Shown piece by piece: positions 14,686 through 23,191 of a stretch of 45,470 nt of DNA. The position numbers were made by a program, and so were the translations under genes. How positions within the stretch are numbered: position 1 is the stretch's first letter; every line of letters starts with the position of its first letter. The stretch is from an uncultured Bacteroidales bacterium (GTDB taxonomy: Bacteria; Bacteroidota; Bacteroidia; Bacteroidales; Bacteroidaceae), in the NCBI GenBank assembly GCA_947303715.1, contig CAMYYY010000021.1, positions 1 through 45,470 on the forward strand. The letters run 5' to 3'. The notes beneath the pieces are model-generated. The model had not been told where the DNA came from. It did not search any database and saw only the letters and a program-made list of their open reading frames with translations.

Positions 14686-16992
14686 TTATTTCACAATAAC
14701 CTTTTTCCCGTTTACGATGTAGAGGCCGGTGGAGGGGGAGACGGCAGGACGACCGCCGAGGTCATAAAGACCAGCCTCTCCCGTCGAGCCTCCCTTCCCT
14801 TTAGGGGAGGGTTGGGGTGAGGCTATCCCATTGCCGCCGTGGAGAGCCTCTTCTGTGGCAGCGAGGAGATGACGGATGAAGTCTTCGTCGTAGTCGAGCG
14901 CATAGTTGTGGCGCAGCTCGAAACGGGTGCCGTCGCCCGACGAACCGCCCTTGAAGACGGGCTCTTCCTTGCGGGCATCGATGCTGACACGGGCCGAGCC
15001 TGAGCCGATGAGGAAGCCCGATGAGGATCGGGTGATATTGCAGGCAACGGGCTCCGCGCTAAGCGTGGGGGGATCGCCCGGCAGAAGGTAAAGGTCAAGG
15101 GCAGGGTTGAAGATGTAGTACTCTTTGTAGGCCTCGGAGCGCAAGATGAGCCAGTTGTTGGCAGGGTTGGTGACGCAGACGGGGAGAGCGTACTGGGGAA
15201 GCGCACCCTCCTGTGCCGATTCGCCGATGGTGAGACGGGGACCCTCCTCGCCGTTGAGTGTGGCGATGAGCACACCACGTTCTGCCTGGTTGCGCAACTG
15301 ATAGGTGTAGAACGAGCTGATTTTCTCCAGGCTGTTGACGACACCATACTTGAGCGGCGTGGCTGTGGCGGCAAGGTCGTTGAGGGCATTGGTGAATGCC
15401 TTGGTATCGGTGCCGTTGCCATTGTCATAGAGTTCGGCAAGCGGAGCGAGGTCAGCGCTACTGTAACTGCCAAAACGATCGGCATTGGCAAGCAGCGAGG
15501 CTACAAGCCCTTTAATGCCGCCTGTCTTGTAGCGTGCTTCGCTGATGAGATCCTTCATCCGCTCGGCCTCGCTGTGGATGATGGCACGGTTGACCTGGGC
15601 TGTCAGAGGAGCAAGGTCAATGGTGTCGACCCACGTCATAGGCCCAGTGGGCAGGGGGATGGAACTGGAACTGTCGCGTTTCTCGACGAAGCCGCCCGTC
15701 TGCATGTAGAAGCAGTTGGGATAGGCATCGGTGGCGCCGTGTCCGTAGTCGGTACGCGAGAAACGGCTGCCGTCGCCCTGTGTATGGCCGAAGCTGACCT
15801 TGTTGCGGGCATACCAGCGGCCCGAGGCGGTGGAGCGCATGGCGGGGTTACGGAAGTAAGCGCGGCGGAACAGTTCGCCTCCATCGTCGGTGAAGTTCTC
15901 GATGAAGGAGTAGAAGCCGTTGTAGAGGTGGTTGCGCCCGCTCTCGCGCAGCGAGGCGATGTAGTGCCACTCTGTCTCGTAGTCCATCTTGTACCACATG
16001 CTCTCGATGGTATTTTCGTAGGTGACGGTGCGGGTGGTGCCGTCAGCATCGGTGACGTCAACTTCCACCTGCTCGGGGCGTCCGTTGAGGAGGAACTGCA
16101 CCCAATGGTCGGTCTGCCACCAGTGGCCCGTGGGGTAGCGGGCGCTGGTGCCGGTACCCTCACCGCCGAAGCGGGTGATATAGACGTCGGGTCCGATGTC
16201 GAGGGCGCCGCTGCGCAAGTAGTCAGGCAGATAGGGGTCGCTGTCGGTGTCGCCGTTGTCCCACACGGAGAAGAGCACCTGGTGGTTGTAGCCTCCGGCG
16301 CCGTCCCAAATGGACTGCACGCCGCTGTAGCCAGCATCGGTGCCGATGGACATGACGTAGGTGTTGGGCTGTTCGTAGTGCGTGGGGTACATGACCTCTA
16401 AGTAAACCCAGTCGTACGACTCGCCCGACGGAGCCTCGCGGTCGGTAGTAGCGTAGGAGAATAGGTGTACTGACGGAGCCATGAAGATGGGTGAATCGCC
16501 GACGGCCTGCTTGGCCTCACGCTGGAATTCCAAGCAGGAGATTTGGCGAATGGAGGTTCGCTCAGGGGTGGTGAGCTCAAAACGATACCACGCGTCGTTG
16601 GGGAAGACGACATCGGGCATCAGCTCTATGCGCTGTTCGCCGCGTTCCTGTGTGGGGTCGCTGACGGCAGTATGCGTGGTGATGGTGTCGCCCGTCTCAG
16701 GGCAGACGACGGTGAGTTGGACAGTGGCTGTCTGGCCAATGCGAGGGGTGAGCAGGATGTCGGCTCGTACATGTCCGGCAGGTACGCGCAAACCATAGAC
16801 GACGATGATGCCGTCGGCACTCTGTGGCCAGCCTATGGCAGCGTCAGAGCGGTGGACGTCGTAGAACTTTCCGTCCAGTTCCTGAAAACAACGGCCACCC
16901 CACACTTTATCGACACTCGGCTGGTAATCAACAGCTGAGGAGGTTAGCGGAATCAGAATGAATGATAGAAGAAAAAGCAGTATCTGTTTCAT
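14686..16992 (-). CDS. Secreted DUF3472/DUF5077-type protein with C-terminal tail
   Basis: The start at 16992 (MKQILLFLLSFILIPLTSSA) gives a clean signal peptide and 768 residues. The longer open frame to 17196 only overlaps recO and has a proline/serine-rich shadow composition. After the signal, a DUF5077-like domain (about 20-170) precedes a DUF3472-like domain (roughly 170-430, with SYDWVYLEVMYPTHYEQPNTY). A helical region and a lectin-like C-terminal part follow. The last 25 residues are a tail (GLYDLGGRPAVSPSTGLYIVNGK and on). The linker before it is encoded by a GC-rich hairpin. The substrate is unknown; a role at surface glycans is inferred. It follows recO by 22 bp. Confidence 0.75.
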   Translation of the reverse strand: MKQILLFLLSFILIPLTSSAVDYQPSVDKVWGGRCFQELDGKFYDVHRSDAAIGWPQSADGIIVVYGLRVPAGHVRADILLTPRIGQTATVQLTVVCPETGDTITTHTAVSDPTQERGEQRIELMPDVVFPNDAWYRFELTTPERTSIRQISCLEFQREAKQAVGDSPIFMAPSVHLFSYATTDREAPSGESYDWVYLEVMYPTHYEQPNTYVMSIGTDAGYSGVQSIWDGAGGYNHQVLFSVWDNGDTDSDPYLPDYLRSGALDIGPDVYITRFGGEGTGTSARYPTGHWWQTDHWVQFLLNGRPEQVEVDVTDADGTTRTVTYENTIESMWYKMDYETEWHYIASLRESGRNHLYNGFYSFIENFTDDGGELFRRAYFRNPAMRSTASGRWYARNKVSFGHTQGDGSRFSRTDYGHGATDAYPNCFYMQTGGFVEKRDSSSSIPLPTGPMTWVDTIDLAPLTAQVNRAIIHSEAERMKDLISEARYKTGGIKGLVASLLANADRFGSYSSADLAPLAELYDNGNGTDTKAFTNALNDLAATATPLKYGVVNSLEKISSFYTYQLRNQAERGVLIATLNGEEGPRLTIGESAQEGALPQYALPVCVTNPANNWLILRSEAYKEYYIFNPALDLYLLPGDPPTLSAEPVACNITRSSSGFLIGSGSARVSIDARKEEPVFKGGSSGDGTRFELRHNYALDYDEDFIRHLLAATEEALHGGNGIASPQPSPKGKGGSTGEAGLYDLGGRPAVSPSTGLYIVNGKKVIVK
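14788..14823. repeat. GC-rich hairpin encoding the linker before the DUF3472 tail
   Basis: On the coding strand a 36-bp unit is bounded by GCCTC and GAGGC and holds CCCTCCCC-TAAA-GGGAAGGG. Read in frame it encodes SPQPSPKGKG. It is a member of the GC-rich type C family, and another copy lies just after this gene's stop codon. Confidence 0.65.
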
Positions 16993-17014
16993 GGACGATA
17001 TGTTTTTTAGGAAA

Positions 17015-17752
17015 TTAGTCGTTAAAAAGGGTTTCGAGAATGTCTGGAGCATTGAGCTGGGGGAAGGCAGGAAGGTGGAGGGTGAAGAAGCGCTCCAGGT
17101 AGGCAAGGAGACGGGTGCGGTCGGAGCGCGAGAGGGGAACGGCAGAAGCCATGGCATCGTAGCTGGTTCGGGTGAGGCGGTAGAGGGCCTCGGCATCAGG
17201 CGGCGTCATCACGTAGGGCGATGAGGGTGCATAGGGTACGAAAAGGGCAGACTCGATGTCGAACGAACGGCCTGCGATATAGCTTTCGGCATCAGGGGCA
17301 ACACCAAGGGCACGGGCTACGCTGAGGAGAAAGACTAGGTGGAAGTTGGCATAGCCTTCATCGGCTCCGTCCAACCAAAGGAGGGAGTCGGCGATGTGGT
17401 CAAATAGGGGAGTATTCTTGCTCTCCTCGCGCAGCATGGCAGCCAGACACTCTGCCAACATCAGGATGATGGCCCGCTTGACAGGGTGATAGGGAAGCGA
17501 CTGCCAGACGAGCGCGGAGTGGACATCCTTCATGCGGAAGAGGGTGCCGCGAGGCTTCATGTTCCATTGGAACGACAGCACACCCAGCGGCGAAGCGAGG
17601 CTGCTGACAGCGGCAAGGGCTGATGAACGGCTTCGAGGGCGGGTGACCATGAAGGGCACCGTGCCGTGGGAGCGGGTAAAGATGTGCACTACGGACGAGG
17701 TGTCATCGTAGCGCACAACCTTCAGCACTATGCCAGTGTCGTCGAGGAACAT
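17015..17752 (-). CDS. recO: DNA repair protein RecO
   Basis: A 245-residue protein. The N-terminal OB-fold segment (about 1-80: TGIVLKVVRYDDTSSVVHIFTRSHGTVPFMVTRPRS) is typical of RecO, followed by an alpha-helical domain with YANFHLVFLLSVARALGVAP. The zinc-finger cysteines found in many RecO proteins are not seen. RecO loads RecA onto SSB-coated DNA together with RecR. It starts four bases after yqeY and ends 22 bp before the DUF3472 start. Its linkage to the division cluster is a genomic arrangement rather than a functional proof. Confidence 0.9.
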   Translation of the reverse strand: MFLDDTGIVLKVVRYDDTSSVVHIFTRSHGTVPFMVTRPRSRSSALAAVSSLASPLGVLSFQWNMKPRGTLFRMKDVHSALVWQSLPYHPVKRAIILMLAECLAAMLREESKNTPLFDHIADSLLWLDGADEGYANFHLVFLLSVARALGVAPDAESYIAGRSFDIESALFVPYAPSSPYVMTPPDAEALYRLTRTSYDAMASAVPLSRSDRTRLLAYLERFFTLHLPAFPQLNAPDILETLFND

Positions 17753-17756
17753 GCTC

Positions 17757-18206
17757 TTAATTGAGCAATTCCTTCACTTTGGCGGAGATGGCGCGGCCTT
17801 CGGCTTTGCCGGCAAGCTGTTTGGTGGCAACGCCCATGACGCGTCCCATGTCCTTCGGGCCTTGGGCACCAACAGAGGCAATGATGTCGCGCAGGGCGGC
17901 AGTGAGCTCCTCGTCGGTGAGGGCAACGGGCAGATAGCGTTCCATGACACTGACCTGCGCCAGCTCCGCCTCGGCAAGGTCAGGACGTGATTGCTCGGTA
18001 TAGATGGCTGCAGCATCCTTGCCCTGCTTGACGAGCTTCTGGATGAGCTTCAGGGCTGTGTCGTCGGTGAGCGTATCGTTTGCTCCAGGGGCTGTCTTTG
18101 CCTCAAGGAAGGCTTTCTTGACGTTGCGCAATGCCTCGAGGGAGACTTTGTCGCGCGATTTCATGGCCGTAACAATGTCGGCACTGACTTGATCAAATAA
18201 TGACAT
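17757..18206 (-). CDS. GatB/YqeY-domain protein
   Basis: A 149-residue protein covering the whole YqeY fold: N-terminal helices (SADIVTAMKSRDKVSLEALRNVKKAFLEAK), the middle PDLAEAELAQVSVMERYLPVALTDEEL segment, and the C-terminal GPKDMGRVMGVATKQLAGKAEGRAISAKVKELL. The fold is the tRNA-binding tail of GatB, and free-standing copies are thought to act on tRNA or amidotransferase complexes. It lies 21 bp after ftsZ and four bases before recO, so it is the first non-division gene in the cluster's downstream tail. Confidence 0.92.
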   Translation of the reverse strand: MSLFDQVSADIVTAMKSRDKVSLEALRNVKKAFLEAKTAPGANDTLTDDTALKLIQKLVKQGKDAAAIYTEQSRPDLAEAELAQVSVMERYLPVALTDEELTAALRDIIASVGAQGPKDMGRVMGVATKQLAGKAEGRAISAKVKELLN

Positions 18207-18227
18207 ATTAATAAGGGTTAAAGTAAT

Positions 18228-19481
18228 TTAGTTTGAGGTTCTCATGCCCTGCAGGTTCTTGAGGTCTGTGGCCTTGCGGTTGTAGGTGGGCGAGTTGGCA
18301 ACAGCGGCAATGAGGACATCGTTGTCGAGGTCCTTCTCATCGAATACGAAGGTGCTGAACGCCTCGCCATAGGTGCCGATGATGCGGTCTTCGTCCTGCG
18401 TCTCGTCAGAGGTGGAAGTGGGCGTTACATCCTTTTGGGGAAGAGTCGGTTCTTCTTGTCTGGGAGCCGGGGTGGAGTGGCCGAGGCCTTTCTCCATGCC
18501 AGGGATGTTGCTGATGCCGAAGCCCGTGGCAAGAATAGTAATCTTGACGTTTTCGTCGAGGCTTTCGTCGTCGGCAATACCCCAGATGACTTCAATGTCC
18601 TTGTTGCGGAATTCGTCCATGAATTGGTCGAGTTCCTCCATCTCCGACATCAGAAGCGGGCGATTCTTGCTTTGGTAGATGTTGAAGAGAATTTTCTTGG
18701 AATTATAGACATCGTTGTCGTTGAGCAGGGGTGAGTGGAGCGCTTCGTTGATAGCGGCTGTCAGACGGTGTTCGCCCTTGCCGAAGCCGTAGCTCATGAC
18801 AGCCACGCCGCCGTTCTTGAGCACCTTTTCCACGTCACGGAAGTCAAGGTTGATGGTGCCGCGGACGGTAATGAGCTCGGCAATACTCTTGACGGCGACA
18901 GTGAGGATTTCGTTAGCCTTGGCAAAACCCGTGTTGACATCCATATCGGGATAGACCTTAAAGAGGCGTTCGTTGTTGATGACAAGCAGGGCGTCCACGT
19001 GGGCGGCGATGGCGTCGACACCTTTGAGCGCTTGCATGATTTTGGGGCGTTGCTCGAAACGGAAGGGGATGGTGACAACGCCTACGGTGAGCATACCCGC
19101 TGCCTGTGCTTCGCGTGCGATGACGGGTGAGGCACCCGTGCCCGTACCGCCGCCCATACCAGCGGTGATGAAGACCATCTTCGTCTCGTCGCTGAAGAGA
19201 GCGCGGATGGACTCGATGCTATCTTCGGCTTCCTCGGTGGCCTTAGGGGGATTGTTACCTGCGCCGAGGCCTGAACGACCTAGCTGCACCTTGGTAGGGA
19301 TTTCAGACTCGGCCAATGCCTGAGCATCGGTGTTGCAAAGAGCGAATGCCACATCGTGGATGCCCTCGCGGAACATGTTCTTGACGGCATTGCCGCCGCC
19401 ACCACCTACGCCGATGACCTTGATGATTTGTTTTTTAGTAGCCTTCTCATAGTCGAAGGGCATGATATCTTTTTCTGACAT
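18228..19481 (-). CDS. ftsZ: Cell division GTPase FtsZ
   Basis: FtsZ polymerises into the cytokinetic ring. The 417-residue chain has the early GVGGGGGNAVKNM loop, the tubulin signature GGGTGTG (about 110-116) and the NIDLRDVEK-like NLDFRDVEKVLKNGG. The GTPase and activation domains end near residue 325. A charged, low-complexity linker follows (about 330-385, PRQEEPTLPQKDVTPTSTS). The C-terminal peptide (DNDVLIAAVANSPTYNRKATDL and on) would bind FtsA. It lies 15 bp after ftsA in the same transcription unit. Confidence 0.98.
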   Translation of the reverse strand: MSEKDIMPFDYEKATKKQIIKVIGVGGGGGNAVKNMFREGIHDVAFALCNTDAQALAESEIPTKVQLGRSGLGAGNNPPKATEEAEDSIESIRALFSDETKMVFITAGMGGGTGTGASPVIAREAQAAGMLTVGVVTIPFRFEQRPKIMQALKGVDAIAAHVDALLVINNERLFKVYPDMDVNTGFAKANEILTVAVKSIAELITVRGTINLDFRDVEKVLKNGGVAVMSYGFGKGEHRLTAAINEALHSPLLNDNDVYNSKKILFNIYQSKNRPLLMSEMEELDQFMDEFRNKDIEVIWGIADDESLDENVKITILATGFGISNIPGMEKGLGHSTPAPRQEEPTLPQKDVTPTSTSDETQDEDRIIGTYGEAFSTFVFDEKDLDNDVLIAAVANSPTYNRKATDLKNLQGMRTSN

Positions 19482-19496
19482 AGGGCAATGGGGTTT

Positions 19497-20912
19497 TTAG
19501 TTCTCGTTAATCATGTCCGTGAGCTTGTCGCGCATACGCTTGATTTGGTCGAAAATGCTCTCGCGTTTCGGTTTCTTGGCTTTCTCCTCCAGCTTGCGCT
19601 GCTTCTCCAACTGCTTACGTTGTTTCTCTTCCAGCTTGCGTTGTTTCTCTTCTTCTGCTTTTTGGTCGCGCACTTTCTGAGCATCCTCGCCGTCATCGGT
19701 GAAAAGGGGTGGAGTCGTCAGATTCGGATCGGTATAGTCGATTTCCTTCGCCTCTTCGTGGATGACAGTGACGCAGTTGTCCTCGCCAGCGGCGATGAGC
19801 GCAGCCATCACCAATTGCTTGGAGACGGTAGGACGTTCCTTAGCCGTCCAACGGACATTCTCGCCAGGAGTGGCGACGCGGACACTGGGGAATACCTTTA
19901 CTTTCTGGTTGCGAATGTACGTCTCGGCATTGGGGATTTCCAGCGCACCTCCTGTAAAGATATATCCTGAACTGAGCTTATCGTCGCTGAATCCGCTCAG
20001 CATGACTTGATTGGAGACGTTGACCAGAATCTCTTGCATACGGGCCCGTATAACCAGACTGATGTTCTTAAGCTTGATGTCATTGCCGCTTTCAACGCGA
20101 TAGGTGGCATCGTCGCTGCCCCCTGTCGTCAGTCCGATGGTGCGCTTGATGCGTTCGGCCTCTTCTTCGCCGATGCCCAGTGTGATCAGGTCGGCAGTGA
20201 TGAGCCTGTCGCCTAACGGGATGACGGAGAGGAAGCGCAGACGTCCGCCCTTGTAGATGGAGACGGTGGTGGAGTCCGCGCCGATGTCGACTAACGTGCA
20301 TCCCAGATTGCGTTCCGTGGGCGTCAGTATGGTCTCAGCCAGTCGTAGGGGGGTGACGAAATCATCGATGTAGTCCAGCTTGGCCATCTCGAATGCTGCC
20401 ACCAGGTTGTCCATCATGGTGAAGCGTGTGACCAGATTAAGGTATTCGCCCACAATATGACGGCAATTATAGCCCACAGGGTCGCTGGTCATCAGACTGT
20501 CTACGTTGTACTCCTGTGGGATGACCTTGATGACCGTTTTGTCGCTGACGATGAATTCCCGTTGTTCTTCGGTCATGCTGTCAACCATCTCGGCAGTGAC
20601 GCGTGTTTCTTCGTCGAAGCCGCGCTCCACCCTGTTGTGGATAGAATGAAGCGTATAACCACCGAAGCCCACATAGACCTTGTCGATGGTGACATTTTTG
20701 AGTTCACCCTCCAGCATGTTGATGATGTTTGTCAGGCACTGGGCGGTGCGGTCGATGTTGCGGACGACACCGTTCCTGATGAATTCTCCAGACGGCTCGC
20801 TGGCATACGCCACGACCTCCAGCGTACCGTCGGCGCGCTTGTATCCTGCCGCTCCGCTCACCACCCACGAGCCTGTCTCAATTACCACTATCAATTCTTT
20901 TTCTGATCCCAT
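19497..20912 (-). CDS. ftsA: Cell division protein FtsA
   Basis: FtsA is an actin-like ATPase that tethers FtsZ to the membrane. The 471-residue protein has the phosphate-1 region VVIETGSWVVSGAAGY at the start and the LVDIGADSTTVSIYKGG phosphate-2 motif at about 205-221. An IFTGGALEIPN adenosine-type motif follows. It is longer than the typical 400-420 residues because of a lysine/glutamate-rich extension (about 410-450) before a terminal amphipathic helix (SIFDQIKRMRDKLTDMINEN). The helix is the probable membrane anchor. It lies 59 bp after ftsQ. Confidence 0.96.
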   Translation of the reverse strand: MGSEKELIVVIETGSWVVSGAAGYKRADGTLEVVAYASEPSGEFIRNGVVRNIDRTAQCLTNIINMLEGELKNVTIDKVYVGFGGYTLHSIHNRVERGFDEETRVTAEMVDSMTEEQREFIVSDKTVIKVIPQEYNVDSLMTSDPVGYNCRHIVGEYLNLVTRFTMMDNLVAAFEMAKLDYIDDFVTPLRLAETILTPTERNLGCTLVDIGADSTTVSIYKGGRLRFLSVIPLGDRLITADLITLGIGEEEAERIKRTIGLTTGGSDDATYRVESGNDIKLKNISLVIRARMQEILVNVSNQVMLSGFSDDKLSSGYIFTGGALEIPNAETYIRNQKVKVFPSVRVATPGENVRWTAKERPTVSKQLVMAALIAAGEDNCVTVIHEEAKEIDYTDPNLTTPPLFTDDGEDAQKVRDQKAEEEKQRKLEEKQRKQLEKQRKLEEKAKKPKRESIFDQIKRMRDKLTDMINEN

Positions 20913-20971
20913 ATTGTATGATTTACGATTTAACGTTTTTCTTCTTTTTCAGCGCTGTCCTGACTATTACC

Positions 20972-21691
20972 CTATTTGATTCCAATCACTTGGTCGCCGT
21001 AGCGTATGTCGATGATGGAGTAGCGGTTCCATCCCACTTGGTTGAGACCTTTTTCATAGAAGGTCTGCAGCTTACTGAACTTCTGCCTGACCCGTTCCAC
21101 TTTGCCGAAACGGATGATGTGGTCGCCCACTCGGGGTACTAGTTCCAGTTCGTGGGCGGCGGTGACGTTGATTTGTTCTATCTGCGCGTTCCAGAATTTG
21201 CTTTTTTGGAGGAAACAGGCCATTTCATAGAGCTCCTGCTCGGCAAACTCTTTGTCGATGTTGCCTGTTGCGACGGGAAGATAGACGGGTTTGGGTAGAC
21301 GGTCGAAGAGGATGCCTTCGCGGTCGATGTAACCACTCGTTCCTTTATCGGGAATGATGCGCATGATGGGCGTGCGACAGGTGATGGCGATGCCCACCTT
21401 CGAGCCTACACTCTTGAAGCAGTCGCAGTGAAGCACAAGGGGCAACGTGCGGAGGCTGTCCTCGATGGCGCTGCAAGAGATTTCGTTCATCGGCTTGCCG
21501 ACAGGGCTTAGTCCGAAGCGACTGAGCAGACTGATGATTTCCTCCTGCGTCTCAAACTGCGATGTGCTCTTGCCCATCAGTTCAATGCCGTCGCAAACGG
21601 AGGCTTCAGGCCTCGGACAGAACGCAGCAAGGGCAATGCCGATATAGACCAGCATTAGCACCAGAACGACTATGGAAAAGACACGTTTCAT
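20972..21691 (-). CDS. ftsQ: Cell division protein FtsQ/DivIB-like
   Basis: A 239-residue single-pass membrane protein: an N-terminal transmembrane helix (about 4-23, VFSIVVLVLMLVYIGIALAA), then a periplasmic part with a divergent POTRA-like region and the FtsQ-type beta domain (LPLVLHCDCFKSVGSKVGIAITCRTPIMRII). FtsQ links FtsL/FtsB-type proteins to the divisome. Sequence conservation is weak, as usual in Bacteroidota, so its place between murC and ftsA carries much of the assignment. The 96-bp gap before it contains a heptamer repeat with part of the shared core. Confidence 0.88.
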   Translation of the reverse strand: MKRVFSIVVLVLMLVYIGIALAAFCPRPEASVCDGIELMGKSTSQFETQEEIISLLSRFGLSPVGKPMNEISCSAIEDSLRTLPLVLHCDCFKSVGSKVGIAITCRTPIMRIIPDKGTSGYIDREGILFDRLPKPVYLPVATGNIDKEFAEQELYEMACFLQKSKFWNAQIEQINVTAAHELELVPRVGDHIIRFGKVERVRQKFSKLQTFYEKGLNQVGWNRYSIIDIRYGDQVIGIK

Positions 21692-21696
21692 TTTTC

Positions 21697-21790
21697 GTTT
21701 AACGTTTAATGTTTAATGTTTAACGAACACGTCCTTCGTTTTTTTCGTTTAACGTTTAACTCTTAACTATGAACTATGAACTCTTAACTA
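21697..21790. repeat. GTTTAAC heptamer array with inverted half-core, murC-ftsQ gap
   Basis: GTTTAAC/GTTTAAT heptamers at 21697-21724 run into GAACACGTCCTTCG (21725-21738), the exact inverse of one end of the core found at 11872 and 39516. Further heptamers follow (GTTTAAC twice, TCTTAAC, TATGAAC twice, TCTTAAC), reaching the murC stop codon. It fills the whole gap inside the dcw operon. Confidence 0.75.
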
Positions 21791-23167
21791 AGTTAGTATT
21801 TCTGTTATGCGTGGGACGAAATCTTCGATGTCGCCAGCACCAAGGGAGATGAGTACATCAATTTCGTCCTTCTTTTCTGTGATGACGGGCAGAATCTGCT
21901 CCTTGCTGATCATCATTTTCTTAACACCAGGGGCAAGGAGATCGTAGATGAGTTTCGTCGTTACGCCAGGGATGGGCTGTTCGCGAGCCGGATAGATTTC
22001 TACCAGTATCACTTCGTCCAATAGCGACAGACTCTCAGCAAAATCACGGTAGAAGTCGCGAGTACGCGTGTAGAGATGAGGTTGAAAGAGTGCTGTGATG
22101 TGACGATCTTTATAGAGTTCGCGGATGGAGAGAGCACTCTGGCGAATCTCGGCAGGATGATGGGCATAATCGCTCAGGAAGACGTGGCGGTCGTTCTTGA
22201 TTTTGAAATCAAACCGACGGTCGACGCCTTGGAATGTGGCCATGCCGAGGCGGATCTCCTCATCTGTAACACCATTGAGCTGAGCTAATGCCATAGCTGC
22301 TATTCCGTTGTCGATGTTGATGGGGATGGGAACACCCAGTTGGATATCGCGTATTGTTCCATGGGGCGAGACAAAGTCCAAATGAATCTCCCCATTTCCG
22401 ATACGGATGTTCTCTGCGTGGAAGTCGCCATGGTCGCGGCTGTATGTGTAGATGGTGACACCCTCGGGGATAACGGGATGTATCTGCAGACCCTCGTGAA
22501 GAATGAGTGCTCCGCCGCGACGGATGAGCGAGATATATTTCTCAAAACTCTCCCAGTAGGCTTTGGGTGTGCCGTAGATATCCAGATGGTCAGGGTCGGT
22601 GGAGGTGACAACGGTCATATAGGGTTCTAACCAATGAAATGAGCGGTCGAACTCGTCAGCTTCGATGACAACCAAGTCGCTCCCACCTTTTGTCGTCAGC
22701 AGATTGGTGCCGTAGTTCTTCGAAATACCCCCAAGGAAAGCAGCCGTGCCGACATGCGACTGATAAATGAGGTGCGCAGCCATGGTGCTGGTTGTCGTCT
22801 TGCCGTGTGTGCCTGCCACGCAGAGTCCGCGTCGGCTGCGTGTGATGGTGCCGAGTACTTGGGCACGTTTCTGGATTTCGAAACCATGCTCGCGGAACCA
22901 AGTCCATTCCGCGTGGTCGTTGGGGATGGCTGGCGTATAGACCACCAACGTCGTGGAGGCATCACGGCAGCTGTCGGGGATGAGGCTGACATTATCCTCA
23001 TAATGAATGGACGCTCCTTCTTCGTTCAGACGGGATGTCAGAGGGGTGGGCACACGGTCGTAACCTGCCACAGTCTTTCCCAGCGAAAGGAAGTAGCGTA
23101 CCAAAGCACTCATGCCTATGCCTCCTGCTCCGATGAAATAAACCGATTGTATATCTTCAATGCGCAT
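21788..23167 (-). CDS. murC: UDP-N-acetylmuramate--L-alanine ligase
   Basis: MurC adds the first amino acid, L-alanine, to UDP-MurNAc in peptidoglycan synthesis. The 459-residue protein has the N-terminal GAGGIGMSAL nucleotide-sugar loop (about 14-23), the P-loop AGTHGKTTTSTMAAHL (about 117-132) and the DYAHHPAEI segment of the C-terminal domain. The length is normal. It lies 24 bp after murG and is separated from ftsQ by a heptamer repeat. Confidence 0.97.
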   Translation of the reverse strand: MRIEDIQSVYFIGAGGIGMSALVRYFLSLGKTVAGYDRVPTPLTSRLNEEGASIHYEDNVSLIPDSCRDASTTLVVYTPAIPNDHAEWTWFREHGFEIQKRAQVLGTITRSRRGLCVAGTHGKTTTSTMAAHLIYQSHVGTAAFLGGISKNYGTNLLTTKGGSDLVVIEADEFDRSFHWLEPYMTVVTSTDPDHLDIYGTPKAYWESFEKYISLIRRGGALILHEGLQIHPVIPEGVTIYTYSRDHGDFHAENIRIGNGEIHLDFVSPHGTIRDIQLGVPIPINIDNGIAAMALAQLNGVTDEEIRLGMATFQGVDRRFDFKIKNDRHVFLSDYAHHPAEIRQSALSIRELYKDRHITALFQPHLYTRTRDFYRDFAESLSLLDEVILVEIYPAREQPIPGVTTKLIYDLLAPGVKKMMISKEQILPVITEKKDEIDVLISLGAGDIEDFVPRITEILT

Positions 23168-23191
23168 GAAACGGAAAACTCTTTTGTGGGA

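Noticed and set aside
16993..17196. N-terminal extension of the DUF3472 protein
   Set aside because: It lies inside recO in another frame, and the signal peptide begins at the downstream methionine (16992).
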